Assembly (NCBI GenBank): GCA_021464415.1
Contig: CM038468.1
Span: 2,728,001-2,792,000 of the forward strand
Length of the DNA: 64,000 bases
DNA from: Lonicera japonica
Taxonomy: Eukaryota > Streptophyta > Magnoliopsida > Dipsacales > Caprifoliaceae
Reading direction: 5' to 3'
Below are positions 47,251 to 57,941 of the stretch, one piece after another. The first letter of the stretch is position 1; the number at the start of each line of letters is the position of its first letter. The notes under the pieces were generated by a model that was not told the DNA's origin, ran no database searches, and saw only the letters and a program-made list of their open reading frames with translations. The position numbers and the translations under genes were made by a program.

Positions 47251-49462
47251 AATCAATTGTATCCTTAGAGAATAAATTAAAACGAAAATTAATAGAAAGT
47301 TAGGGAATCATACATGTGGAAATTTGCAGACAAAAATTATATTATAAGGGCGGTGATATTTAAATTATTGAAGAATATATAAAAGATGAAAAAAAAATGT
47401 GTGGATGGGACTATAATGCCTTTTTAAATATCAACAATGCTTTTACCCATGTTACGAATGGTTCATAGAGATGGAAGCAAATATTGCAAAAGGTTGAATC
47501 ATGTTTATAAATTAGTGCTCTCCTTTCTAATCAACATTTTTTTATGGAAAAAATTATATTATAGTGGTAAACATGCATTTTAAAAATATGATAATTAAAA
47601 CTTCATTTCATGATTGAAATTGGTGTATATATATTTTTTCTTTATTCTTTTAACAACATTTTGTGTGTGTATATATAAAACTTCTTTTAAAACTCCACTT
47701 TTATTTGTTTCAAAATAAAGCCCACTTTGATTTCCACGCTCTTTGTATAATTTTTGCATTAATTTTTAATCTAGCGATATATAAAAGTACGAAATAATTT
47801 AAGTGTTTTTTTTCCTTTTTTTATGGACTAACATGCCCTTAGTTTTAAATATGCAATTTTATGTTTTATATTAAATAAAACACTATGACCAATATTAGTA
47901 TTAGTATTCGAAACACATTTAATTAAACACCACTTTATTTGATTGTTTTAACATTATAAATTTACATTAGTCTAAAAATTCTAAAACTTATTTGCTTATT
48001 TGTAATTATATTTGAATATTTAAACTAAAAAATTGAATATATTTCCATTCATAGATTGTTTAAGAACCTGTAATTAGTTATGAATCATGTTTTGAAGAGG
48101 TGTTCATGTTATGTGATCTTTTAAATTAACATATTAATGAATGCCTTCTTACAAATTATTTATAAGGCTTGGATTTACCCACGCATCAAATGGACATGGT
48201 GAGTTGTTTTTTTTTTTTTTTTTTTTTTTTACTTTTTTTTCCTTTCTCTTTTTTTTTTTTTTTACTTTTAATTAGCTCCACAATTTCTCTGATTTATTAC
48301 CCATCGGATGTATATTAGGATATTCAAATTCTATATATCTTTTATTTATAATGCTAAAAACATTTAAAGCTTTACATGGAATAGCTTTAGTGTTTCGATA
48401 TACTTTTTTTTTTTTATTAATATTAGTATTTTAAATAAATTTAAATTCTACTTTATTCGGTTAAAACACTATGACTCCCTATACTTTTGTATCAGTATTT
48501 GAATATCAAACACATTTAAACTCTATTTTCTTTGATTACTTTTAACATTATAAATTATATATGTTTATTTAAAAATTATAAAACTTATTTTTTTTATTTG
48601 TAATTTTATTTTAATAAAGATGTGTTTATTGTTACTATTGTAGCTATAGTTTGGTAAAAGATTCATGTCATACATTGGGCCAAGCCATTCAGCAACAGAA
48701 CTCAACTATCCATTGAGCCCATGAGATCTAGAGAAGCAAGCAGCTATAAAGAAGGCAAAGCAACAATCAACAATTACACACTTGTTGTCTTTCTTGGAGC
48801 TGCCGAGCACTATTTATTCTTCTCTTTAGTTTTTTTTTCTTTTACTTAGTTCGATTGAATTAAAGATTTTGAAAATTTTAAATTTTTATTTTGTTCTTTG
48901 ATCAATTATATGCCAAGTAAGTTTTATTTTTATTTTATTTTTTATTATTTAATTTTTTGCGTGTTTGAGTAGATTTGTGATAAGGTTACGACAAATATAT
49001 TTAATTAATTTAACTGTACGAGTTCATGATAATTGACTCTACCAATTCAATGCTTTTACTTTAAAATAATTCTTCTTATTTGATGCATATTTTAACTGAG
49101 AGAAATAAAGTTGGGTTCTCATTATGATTTGTTGTATTCACCTTTTGATTTGTTAAGAACAGATATACTGTATATTTTGACGAGTTTAGCGAGTGATTTG
49201 AACTTATACATAAGTTTGGCCGTAAAAGAATTACAATTTTATTTTATTAATTAATTGAACTTTATTGATTTTATGTTCCGCCAATAATAAAGTTGAGAAA
49301 CAAAATTATTGCGAGATAAGAGTAATTTGTTATTTGATATTTTTTTATTTAATTCACCATTAATCCAAATTACTCAGCTAGATTATGAATTAATTAAAAT
49401 TAGTGAGTTGTGAACAAGACTCGTTCCATCCGTCCAGGTTCATTGGGTTTGACTTTGATATG
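47251..49462. other. AT-rich stretch, no recognised gene
   Basis: Very AT-rich, with long T runs at about 48206-48230 and 48251-48263. 48650-48830 is less AT-rich (CATTGGGCCAAGCC, then AGCTGCCGAGCAC) followed by T-rich sequence, and could be an old LTR or retroelement leader, but I found no repeat partner. The last five bases, TTTAT (49463-49467), are the left target duplication of the next element. Confidence 0.4.
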
Positions 49463-49467
49463 TTTAT

Positions 49468-50282
49468 TGATGGTGTCAAAATCTAGAAACAGATAATTAA
49501 CCAATCAATAAGCGAATATCGGTGAATAAAAAATAAATGCGGTGCAATGATGAACACAAGACATTTTTTTTAAGATAGGTTCCCCCGGTAGCGCTTATGC
49601 TATTTCGGTAGTACGTCCTACTTTTGTGTGTGCTTTCTTTTGTATTAGCTCAAAGGCGATCAATTTAGATGATAATACAAGCTAGCAACTTCTCTCTCTA
49701 TAATTTCCTTAATTCTATTTATAAGTATAGAATTAGGATTACAGAAAGCTACCGATCTCTCTCTATAATTTTCTTAATTCTATTTATAAGTATAGAATTA
49801 GGATTACACATATTTTAACAGAATAAATAATAAACTGTGTAGGAGAGAAAGTGTATAAGGGTTGTTGGTATTTTTTGGGTATGAAAATAGTGAGTATAAG
49901 ACCTTCTATTTCTTCTTGAATTGGCTTGTATTTGTATTGCCAATGGCTTTATATCTCTTTGATGAAATGGATGGATCTTAGATGAGAAGAATGGTGTATT
50001 TTGTTGTGTGTTTAATGAATAAATGGTGGGAGGTATTTATACGTAAATGGAGAATGACAAAAAGATAAATTTGATAAAAATGAAGGGCAAAAAGGTAATT
50101 TTTAGTGGAGGTAGATGAGGTAGGTGAGATGTGGTAGGTGTGGTAGGTGAGGTGTGGTAGGTGTGGTAGGTGTGAGGGTAAAAATGAGATTTTATCGGGG
50201 GTAAAAATGGGATTTTACCGGATGTAAAAAATATTGAATTAACTTTGTAGGCCAATGGTAAAATTAGTATTTAACCCCATCA
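49468..50282 (-). repeat. 3' LTR of E1
   Basis: 815 bp, TGATGGTGTC to AACCCCATCA on the plus strand. Shares with 57126-57936 features absent from the inner LTRs (GCCAATGGCTTTATA, GAGAAGAATGGTGTATT). A TATA-bearing palindromic block is tandemly duplicated (about 49695-49808). The purine tract (complement of ATTGCCCCATATCC) follows at 50283. Confidence 0.88.
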
Positions 50283-50554
50283 ATTGCCCCATATCCTTTA
50301 TTTTTATGCTGAAAGCTGAATGTGAATGATAAATGTCTTTACCGGATAAATGGTCCGGCTCAAAACTAAGGCATAAAAGCGGGTACTTGTCAAGGAAGAT
50401 AATCATAGGAAGAGCTCGGATAACCGATGTGTAAGGCTTTGTTAACCTTTGACCGTAAGTTTATGGGGCTTGGAACATTAATGTGTAAAGTTAACCAGAC
50501 TTTGATCATTAATAATTTGATTATACTCGGGCCTTTTCCAACTGTCTTCATATG
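50283..50554 (-). other. E1 3' interior, interrupted by E2
   Basis: Complementary to 32030-32490 of the 30475 element in part (shared AGGTTAACAAAG..., ATCATTAATAATTTG, CCAACTGTC on this strand). It stops abruptly at CATATG where the inner LTR begins. The continuation expected from the 30475 element is not found right of E2, so this side was rearranged. Confidence 0.6.
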
Positions 50555-51362
50555 TGATGGTGTCAAAATATAGAAGTGGATAATTAACCAATCAATAAGT
50601 GAATATCGGTGAATAAAAAAATAAATGCGGCGCAGTGATGAACACATGACATTATTTTTAAGGTAGGTTCCCCCGGTAGCACTTATGCTAGTCCGACAGT
50701 ACATCCTCTTTTCGTATGTGCTTGCTTTGTATTAGCTCAAAGGTAATCAATTTGGATGATAATACAAACTACCAATCTCTCTCTATAATTTCCTTAATTC
50801 TATTTATAAGTATAGAATTAGGATTACAAATCTCTCTCTCTCTCTATAATTTTCTTAATTTTATTTATAAGTACAGAATAAAATATATAGGAGAGAAAGT
50901 GTATAAGGGTTGTTGGTATTTTTTGGGGATATGAAAAAAGAGAGTATAAGACCCTTCTATTTTTTGGGGGTATGAAAAGAGAGAGTATAAGACCCTTCTA
51001 TTTCTTCTTGAATTGGCTTGTTTTTTGGTGTATTTTTGGTGTGTATTTGTTGTAGAAAGATGATCTTGGATGAATGAATGAGGGGAGGTATTTATAGGTA
51101 AAATCTATAATGGTAAAAAAGTAAATTTGATGAAGATGAGGGGTAAAAAGGTAATTTTACAAAGGTGAGTGGATGTAAGTGGGATTTGAGTGAAAGTTAA
51201 TGGAGGTGAGTGGAATTTGGGTGGAAGTTAATGGAGGTGAGTAGAATTTGAGTGGAGGTAAAAGTGAGATTTTACCAGAGGTAAATGTGGGATTTTACCG
51301 GAGGTAAAATTATTGAATTACTTTTGTAGGCCAATGGTAAAAATCAGTATTTAACCCCATCA
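50555..51362 (-). repeat. 3' LTR of E2
   Basis: TGATGGTGTC to AACCCCATCA, 808 bp. The TATA-bearing block is duplicated here too (about 50782-50890). It is followed by ATTGCCACATATCC and sequence complementary to 32560-32696 of the 30475 element. Confidence 0.88.
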
Positions 51363-51599
51363 ATTGCCACATATCCTTATCATTTAGCTCGGATAAGCTA
51401 ATTGATGAGGATATCCTTTAACCCGGGAATTAGTAGTAGCTCTAAACTCTAAAGTTCGAAATGTCTTGGGCCCAAATCCTTCGTAGGTGAACAAGGTCGA
51501 CAATTCAATGCCTGTTAGAGGTCTTTTGCCTGTGTTAGAGGTCTTTCGCCTGTGTTAGAGTTCTTTCGCCTGTGTTAGGTCTTTTGCATGTGTTAGAGG

Positions 51600-52190
51600 T
51601 CTTTCCAGAGTGTAATTGTCCTTACTAAACGGACCTCTAGCGAGGATTTTGTACTTTAAACAAGTGTTCCGTAGATATTCCACTTGAATATTTAAAGTAT
51701 GCTTGTTTTTCTCTGGTCTTTCAGAATTGTAAGCGTCTTTACCAAACCGACCTCTAGCGAGGATTTTGTACTTTAAACGAGTGTTCCGTAGATATTCCAC
51801 TTGAATGTTTAAAGTATGCTTGTTTTTCTCAGGTCTTTCAGAATTGTAAGCGTCTTTACCAAACCGACCTCTAGCGAGGATTTTGTACTTTAAACGAGTG
51901 TTCCGTAGATATTCCACTTGAATGTTTAAAGTATGCTTGTTTTTCTCAGGTCTTTTCGAAGTGTAAGTGTCCTTACTAAACTGACCTCTAGCGAGAATTT
52001 TGTACTTTAAACAAGTGTTCCGTAGATATTCCACTTGAATATTTAAAGTATGCCTGCTTTTCTCAGGTCTTTTCAGAGTGTAAGTATCCTTACTAAACTG
52101 ACCTCTAGCGAGGGTTTTGTACTTTAAACAAGTGTTCCATAAATATTCCACTTGAATATTTAAAGTATGCCTGTTTTTCTCAGGGCTTTC
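51600..52190 (-). repeat. 117-bp tandem repeat, five units, in E2
   Basis: The word CCTCTAGCGAG or a close variant recurs at 51634, 51751, 51868, 51985 and 52102, a constant 117-bp spacing. Because 117 is a multiple of three and the units lack stops on the minus strand, a 250-codon open frame (51555-52307) with a 39-residue repeat results. That frame contains no ATG and opens with TTG, so I do not call it a gene. Related but diverged words (TACTAAACTGACCTCTT) recur at 59440-59690. Confidence 0.9.
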
Positions 52191-52289
52191 CGGAGTGTAA
52201 GCGTGCTCTTTAGAGCCTGGTGCGCCTACTAAACTGAGTTGAACATGATTCACTGCGAAGTGTTTATGAATTTTTGCATTTTTTGCTAC

Positions 52290-53045
52290 TAGAAATTTGT
52301 ATTGCAATTTCGGACCCCGAAATGTTCGAATTTGAAGAAGTGTTGAACTGAAAAGTTGTATCTCTTGAAATTTTCTCCAAAATGGACTCCAGAATCATAT
52401 AATTTGAAGTTCTGAACATGAAGTTATGCGCCCCATAATATTGAGCTACAAAAGCTCGCGGAATTTTCGCCTTTTTCGTTCCAGAAAGTTTGTATCATTT
52501 TAACCCCTAGATGGCCGAAGTTGAAAAAGTCTTGAACTAAAAAGTTGTAGCTCTTGAACATTTCTCCAAAATGGACTCCATAATCACATAATTTGGAGTT
52601 CTGAGCGAAAAGTTATCCACCCGAGAATATTGAGCCACGTTAGGCCCGCGGAATTTTCGCCTTTTTTGTTTCAGAAAGTTTGTATCAAAGTTTTGAACCC
52701 CGAGATGGCCGAATTTGAAAAATGCTTGAACTGTAAAGTTGTAACTCTTGAAATTTTCTCCAAAATAGACTCCAGAATCGCATAATTTGGAGTTATGAGC
52801 AAGAAGTTATGCGCTCAGTAATATTGAGCTGCCGTAGGCCCGCGAATTTTTTCCTTTTTCGTTCCAAAAAGTTTGTATCTCATTTTTGAACACCTAGATG
52901 ACCGAATTTGAAAATAGCTTGAACTGAAAAGTTGTAGCTCTTGAAATTTTCTCCGAAATGGACTCTAGAATCGCATAATTTGGAGTTCTGAGTAGAAAGT
53001 TATGCGCCCGAGAATATTGAGCTACTTAGGCCTACGGGATTCTAA
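52290..53045 (-). repeat. About 190-bp tandem repeat, four units, E2 leader
   Basis: TTGAG following an AATAT word recurs at 52441, 52630, 52824 and 53017 (spacing 189, 194, 193), together with AAAAGTTGTA, TTTCTCCAAAATGGACTC and CATAATTTGGAGTT words. The same units occur in two to three copies in the leader of the 30475 element (31370-31620) and in both arms of the LBD palindrome (53700-54185, 56590-57050). It is a leader repeat of the family. Confidence 0.85.
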
Positions 53046-53106
53046 ATTTTTTCACCGAAAATTCACTTGTAATTTCTAAAGAACGAGAGCTTTAGAGAGA
53101 TTATCA

Positions 53107-53124
53107 TTCCCACAGACGGCACCA
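53107..53124 (-). other. Primer-binding site of E2
   Basis: Complement of TGGTGCCGTCTGTGGGAA, adjoining the 5' LTR at 53127 after two bases. One change from the TGGCGCC form in the 30475 element. Confidence 0.75.
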
Positions 53125-53126
53125 AC

Positions 53127-53624
53127 TGATGGTGTCAAAATCTAGAAGTATATAATTAACCAATCAATAAGCGAATATCGGTGAATAAAAAAATAAATGC
53201 GGCGCAGTGATAAACACATGATTTTTTTTTAAGGTAGGTTCCCCCGATAACGTTTATGCTAGTCCGTCAGTACGTCCTCATTTCATGTGTGCTTGCTTTG
53301 TATTAGCTCAAAGGCAATCAATTTTGATGATAATACAAGCTACCAATCTCTCTCTCTATAATTTCCTTAATTCTATTTATAAGTATAAAATTAGGATTAC
53401 AAATCTCTCTCTCTATAATTTCCTTAATTTTATTTATAAGTATAGAATTAGGATTACAAATATTTCAAGAAGATGAATAAAATATATAGGAGAGAAAGTG
53501 TATAAAGTTTATTGGTATTTTTTGGAGTATGAAAAGAGAGAGTATAAGACCCTTCTATTTTTTGGGGGGAATGAAAAGAGAGAGTATAAGACCCTTCTAT
53601 TTCTTGTTGAATTGGCTTGTTTTT
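53127..53624 (-). repeat. Truncated 5' LTR of E2
   Basis: Matches 50555-51050 and then stops in a T run after GAATTGGCTTG. The TATA-bearing block is duplicated (about 53357-53450). Confidence 0.85.
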
Positions 53625-53675
53625 AATTATCTACTTCTAGATTTTGACATCATCAGTTGGCGCCGTCTGTGGGAA
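53625..53675 (+). other. Inverted LTR end with primer-binding site (left end of the palindromic structure)
   Basis: TAATTATCTACTTCTAG through CATCATCA (ends 53655) is the last 31 bp of an LTR in plus orientation, followed at 53658 by TGGCGCCGTCTGTGGGA, a primer-binding site also in plus orientation. It faces the minus-oriented primer site at 57105-57123. Thus two 5' element ends point toward each other around the LBD copies. Confidence 0.85.
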
Positions 53676-54390
53676 CGATAAGCTCTCTAAAGTTCTCGTT
53701 CTTTAGAAATTATAAGTGAATTTTCGGTGACAAAAACTAATAATTCTGCGGGCCTAAGTAGTTCAATATTCACGGGTGCATAACTTCTTCCTCATAACTC
53801 CAAATTATGCGATTTTAGAGTCTATTTTGGAGAAAATTTTAAGAGCTACAATTTTTCAGTTCATGATTTTTTCTAATTCATCCATCTCGGGGTTCAAAAC
53901 TTGAATACAAACTTTCTAGAACGAGAAAGGCGAAAATCCCGCGGGCCTATGGTGACTCAATATTATCAGGTGCATAACTTTGTGCTCAAAACTCCAAATT
54001 ATGCGATTCTGGAGTTCATTTTAAAGAAAATTTCAAGGGCTACAACTTTTTAGTTCAATCCTTTTTTAAATTTTCCCATCTCGGGGTCCAAAACGTTGAT
54101 ACAAAGTTGATGCAAAAAAATGCGAAAATCCTGCTGGCTATGCTAGCTCAATATTTACGGGCGCATAATCATTCAAAAATCAGTCTGTCAGTCAATAACA
54201 AATGGAATATCTCCGGAATGTTTATACAAAGCCAACACTAGAGGTGCACATTATCTAATCAGTCAAAAAAGGTTGAAGAATCTGAAGATCATCAACTTTA
54301 AAATTCAAAATAGAACCAAAATCCGAAGAAGAATAATCAGAAAAATCACGTCCTATATTCCCTAAAGCCGTCCAGTCAGGGCTCGTTGGT

Positions 54391-55140
54391 TCAACAAACT
54401 GTGCAATAAAACCATCTTGTGAAGATTGAGATAAAAGACCGTCTGAGACAGCCTGGTGATAGGCGTCCAGGGTAGCCTGGTGTAAGGCGTCTGAGGCAGC
54501 CTAAAAATAGGACAGATTCGGAAAATGACGGCAACTCCACTTCAGTCAGAAGAGCCCCATTTTCTGTAAGATTCGCGGTAGTCAAAAGGATATCCTGTAC
54601 ACCCTCTTCCGACATGAGGAGCCTTAAAAAACTTTCGGGAATAGGTTCTGGAAGATTCACGGCAGTCGAAATAACATCAGGCGCGTTATTTTCTACCGAC
54701 GAAAGAAACCTCGAGGAACCTCTAAGAGGAGCAAAGGAGTATAACGGGTTAACGCTAGAAGACCCTCCTTCTAACCGAGCCTCTAATGCCGTCACCCGTA
54801 CTTGTAACTCTTCCACCTTTTGTTCAAGAGAAGTAAGGAGACTAGTACAGCCTTTAGTGGGATTCTCGATTCTCGTCGTGGCTTCAAGAAAATATGAATT
54901 AAGAGCCTCAAGATGTTGGTCTTCGGGAATATCTTGCAAAAAAGATGCAACGTTTCTTACCCCAAAAACAGTGAAGATTGTGTGATAATCCTAACGATCA
55001 ATTATACTTCGAAAAACTTTAGCATATTCGCAAGATAGAGGACATCTCTTGTGGCTATAAGCGTAAGCTACACATGGAGGACCTGTAAAACGGTGAGCCA
55101 ATCCATTTCTTCTAACACCATCCATTTCTTCCAACGCCAT
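54391..55140 (-). pseudogene. Captured LOB-domain (LBD) transcription-factor gene, left copy
   Basis: From the ATG at 55140 the frame encodes a LOB block (CVAYAYSHKRCPLSC; the family motif is Cx2Cx6Cx3C and here the second Cys is Tyr). A stop (TAG at about 55010) replaces a Gln that the right copy retains. The same frame then continues through the GAS-like block (FGVRNVASFLQ ... ENPTKGC) and a leucine-zipper-like heptad region (SLEQKVEELQVRVTALEARL), then a variable C-terminal tail to 54391. LBD proteins are plant-specific DNA-binding regulators. The missing Cys and the stop make this copy non-functional as protein. The coding part runs without a visible intron, which suggests capture through an RNA intermediate, though the parental gene structure is unknown to me. 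It lies antisense to the element half it sits in. Confidence 0.8.
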
Positions 55141-55187
55141 TTTTCTCTTTTGTAATACAGTTTCTCTTACAAAAGTAAACAAAAATA

Positions 55188-55939
55188 ATGTCGAACACTC
55201 ACCGTTTTACAGGTCCTCCATGTGTAGCTTGCGCTTATAGCCACAAGAGATGTCCTCTATCTTGCGAATATGCTAAATTTTTTCGAAATGTGATTGATTG
55301 TCAAGATTATCACACAATCTTCACTGTTTTCAGGGGTGAGGAACGTTGCATCTTTTTTGCAAGATGTCCTCGAAGATCAACATCTTGAGGCTTTTAACTC
55401 AATTCTTCTTGAAGCCACGGCGAGAATCGAGAATCCCATTAGAGGCTGTACTACTCTCCTTACTTCTCTTGAACATAAGGTAGAAGAGTTACAAGCACGA
55501 GTGACGACATTAGAGGCTCGGTTAGAAGGGGGTCTTCCTGCGTTAACCCGTTATCCTCCTTTGCTCCTCCTGGAGGTTCTTCGAGGTTCCTTCATCGGCA
55601 AAAATTAACATGCCTGATGTTATTTCGACTGCCGTGAATCTTCCAGAACCTGTTCCCGTAAGTTTTTTAAGGCTCCTTATGTCGGAAGAGGGTGTACAGT
55701 ATATCCTTTCCACTACCGCGAATTTTATAGAAAATGGGGCTCTTTCGACTAAAGTGGATTTGCCGTCATTTCCGAATCTACCTTATTACCAGGCTGCTTC
55801 GGGCGCCTATCCCCAGGCTACCTTGGATGCCTATCACCAGATTGCCTTAGAAGATTTTTTATCTCAATCTTTCCAAGCTGATTTTGTTGCGGCATTTGCC
55901 GAACCAACGAGCCTTGACTGGACAGCTTTAGGGATATAG
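55188..55939 (+). pseudogene. Captured LOB-domain (LBD) transcription-factor gene, right copy
   Basis: ATG at 55188. The zinc-finger-like Cx2Cx6Cx3C motif is complete (CVACAYSHKRCPLSC, about residues 12-26). A one-base insertion near 55335 (relative to the left copy) shifts the frame before the GAS-like block (GVRNVASFLQ ... IENPIRGC). Another indel near 55535 shifts it again before the C-terminal part (55610-55939, ending DWTALGI). The heptad region reads SLEHKVEELQARVTTLEARL, fitting LX6LX3(V)X6L of class I LBD proteins. Three frames are needed, so no full protein is made. Its N-terminus differs from the left copy because the palindrome centre lies there. It is flanked on the right by a block shared with the gypsy 3' region (56120-56345 against 59286-59420). 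Confidence 0.8.
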
Positions 55940-56098
55940 GACATGATTTTTTTGTTATTCTTCTTCTGATTTCAGTACTATTTTGAATTTTGGTGCTGAT
56001 GATCTTCAAATTCTTCAGCATTTTTTGAGTGACTAGATAATGTGCACCTCTAGTGAGAGTTTTGTAAAAACGTTCCGGAGATGTTCCACTTATGATTG

Positions 56099-57104
56099 TT
56101 TAAAGCATGGCCCTTCTATATGGTGATAGGAATTTTTTCGAAATCCTTGGTTTCTAAAAAGAAAATTTTGTTCTTTCTAGCTAAGTCTTGAGTAGAGTCA
56201 TGCCCCTTTTTGATTTAGGCAAATTCTGACAATTTTCTCATTTAAGTCCTTGGTTTCTTAAAAGAAAAATTTGTTCTTTTTGGCTAAGTTTTGAGTAAAG
56301 TCTTGCTCTTTTCTAACTTAGGCAAATTCTGACAATTTTCTCATTTATTACCAGGGAACGTCAAAATTTTGGTCTTTAGACCAGTGGTGCAGCAGTAGAT
56401 GATCATTCTCAGCCAGGTCTCTCTGAGCTGGGGTGGTCTTACGGTTGTCTGACAGACTTCAAAATCACATTCAGCTTTGTGGAAGTTTGATATCCGCTGA
56501 TTTTTTTTTAATTTCTTTCTTGTGGTTTATCGGATGAACTTGATAAAAATTACATTCAATTGTAATAATTTGTTTTAAATCTCGTCGATTTTACCTGATT
56601 TTTGAATGATTATGCGCCCGTAAATATTGAGCTAGCGTAGGCCTTGCAGGATTTTAGTATTTTTTGTTGCAACAACCTTGTATCCCCATTTTGGACCCCG
56701 AGATGGCCAAATTTGAAAAAGGATTGAACTGAAAAGTTGTAACTCTTGAAATTTTATTCAAAATGGACTCCAAAATTGCATGATTTGGAGTTTTGAGCAC
56801 AAAGTTATGTGCTTGATAATATTGAGTCACCGTAGGCCCGCGGGATTTTTGCCTTTTTCGTTCAAAAACGTTTGTATGAAAGTTTTGAACCCCGAGATGA
56901 ACGAAATTTAAAAAATCTGGAATTGAAAAGTTGTAGCTCTTGAAATTTTCTCCAAAATGGACTTTGGAATCGCATAATTTGGAGTTATAAGCAAGAAGTT
57001 ATGCCCCTGAGAATATTGAGCTACTGTATGCCCGCGGAATTCTGAGTTTTTCACCGAAAATTCACTTGTAATTTCTAAAGAACGAGAGCTTTAGAGAGCT
57101 TATC
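56099..57104 (-). other. E1 5' leader and gypsy-shared block
   Basis: 56120-56345 holds two tandem versions of a block (TATGGTGATAGGAA, TTGTTCTTT-TGGCTAAGT, GGCAAATTCTGACAATTTT) also found at 59286-59420 downstream of the gypsy integrase. 56440-56590 is complementary to 31750-31920 of the 30475 element. 56590-57050 holds the roughly 190-bp leader repeats. No gene is present. Confidence 0.7.
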
Positions 57105-57123
57105 GTTCCCATAGACGGTGCCA
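57105..57123 (-). other. Primer-binding site of E1
   Basis: Complement of TGGCACCGTCTATGGGAAC, two bases from the LTR start at 57126. Slightly diverged from the 30475 and E2 sites. Confidence 0.75.
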
Positions 57124-57125
57124 AC

Positions 57126-57936
57126 TGATGGTGTCAAAATCTAGAAATAGATAATTAACCAATCAATAAGCGAATATCGGTGAATATATAAAAAATAAAT
57201 GCGGCGCAATGATGAACACATGACATTTTTTTGAAGGTAGGTTCTCCTGGTAGCGCTTACGTTATTCTGGTAGTATGTCCTACCTTTTGTGTGTGCTTTC
57301 TTTGTATTAACTCAAATGCGATCAATTTGGATGATAATACAAGCTACCAACTTCTCTATGTATAATTTCCTTAATTCTATTTATAAGTATAGAATTAGGA
57401 TTACAAAAAGCTATCGATCTCTCTCTCTATAATTTTCTTAATTCTATTTATAAGTATAGAATTAGGATTACAGATATTTTAACTGAATAAACAATAAATT
57501 GTGTAGGAGAGAGAGTGTATAAGGGTTGTTGGTATTTTTTGGGGTATGAAAAGAGAGAGCATAAAACATTTCTATTTCTTCTTGAATTGGCTTGTATTTG
57601 TATTGCCAATGGCTTTATAGCTCTTTGATGAGATGGATGGATCTTAGATGAGAAGAATGGTGTATTTTGTTGTGTGTTTAATTGATGAATGGTGTGAGGT
57701 ATTTATAGGTAAATGGAGAATGACAAAAAGGTAAATTTGGTAAAAATGAAGGCCAAAAAGGTAATTTTTGATGGAGGTAGGTGAGGTAGGTGAGATGTGT
57801 TAGGTGTGGTAGGTGTGTTAGATGCGTGAGGGTAAAAATGAGATTTTACCGTGGGTAAAAATGGGATTTTACCGGATGTAAAAAATATTGAATTACCTTT
57901 GTAGGCCAAAGGCAAAATTAGTATTTAACCCCATCA
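57126..57936 (-). repeat. 5' LTR of E1
   Basis: 811 bp, pairing with 49468-50282 (shared subfamily words). Duplicated TATA-bearing block at about 57357-57475. Followed by target duplication TTTAT (57937-57941). Confidence 0.88.
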
Positions 57937-57941
57937 TTTAT

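Larger units (their letters stand above)
50555..53624 (-). mobile_element. Inner LTR retrotransposon (E2), non-autonomous, 5' LTR truncated
   Basis: 3' LTR 50555-51362 (808 bp), interior 51363-53126, primer site 53107-53124, 5' LTR from 53127 cut at about 53624. The two LTRs resemble each other more than those of E1. The expected right target duplication (ATATG, by comparison with 50550-50554) is missing because the LTR is truncated and joined to another LTR end. The interior holds 117-bp and 190-bp tandem repeats but no recognisable protein. Confidence 0.8.
54195..56098. repeat. Large palindrome with two inverted LBD copies
   Basis: Arms 54195-55098 and 55200-56098 (about 900 bp each) are inverted copies with scattered substitutions and indels, separated by about 100 bp. 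Each arm contains a LOB-domain gene reading outward from the centre. Beyond the arms the leader repeats and primer sites are also mirrored (53658-54185 against 56590-57123), with about 480 bp present only on the right. A transcript crossing the centre would fold into long double-stranded RNA. Confidence 0.9.
49468..57936 (-). mobile_element. Outer LTR retrotransposon complex (E1), non-autonomous, carrying captured LBD sequence
   Basis: Bounded by two LTRs of one subfamily (49468-50282 and 57126-57936) and flanked by the identical 5-bp repeat TTTAT (49463-49467, 57937-57941), so the outer boundaries reflect a single integration. Orientation is minus: a polypurine tract lies right of the left LTR and a primer-binding site left of the right LTR. 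A second element of the same family (E2, 50555 to about 53624) sits inside, followed by an inverted duplication of E1's 5' region with two captured LBD gene copies. The interior has no gag or pol. Its leader and purine tract match the 30475 element, so both belong to one non-autonomous family. Confidence 0.85.

Noticed and set aside
48650..48900. Possible old LTR or SINE (less AT-rich segment followed by T-rich tail)
   Set aside because: No repeat partner or target duplication in the window; internal promoter boxes of a SINE not seen.
51555..52307. 250-residue minus-strand open frame with repeats
   Set aside because: No ATG in the frame, made entirely of a 117-bp minisatellite plus flanks, within a non-autonomous retroelement. 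Kept as a repeat and as a finding, not as a gene.
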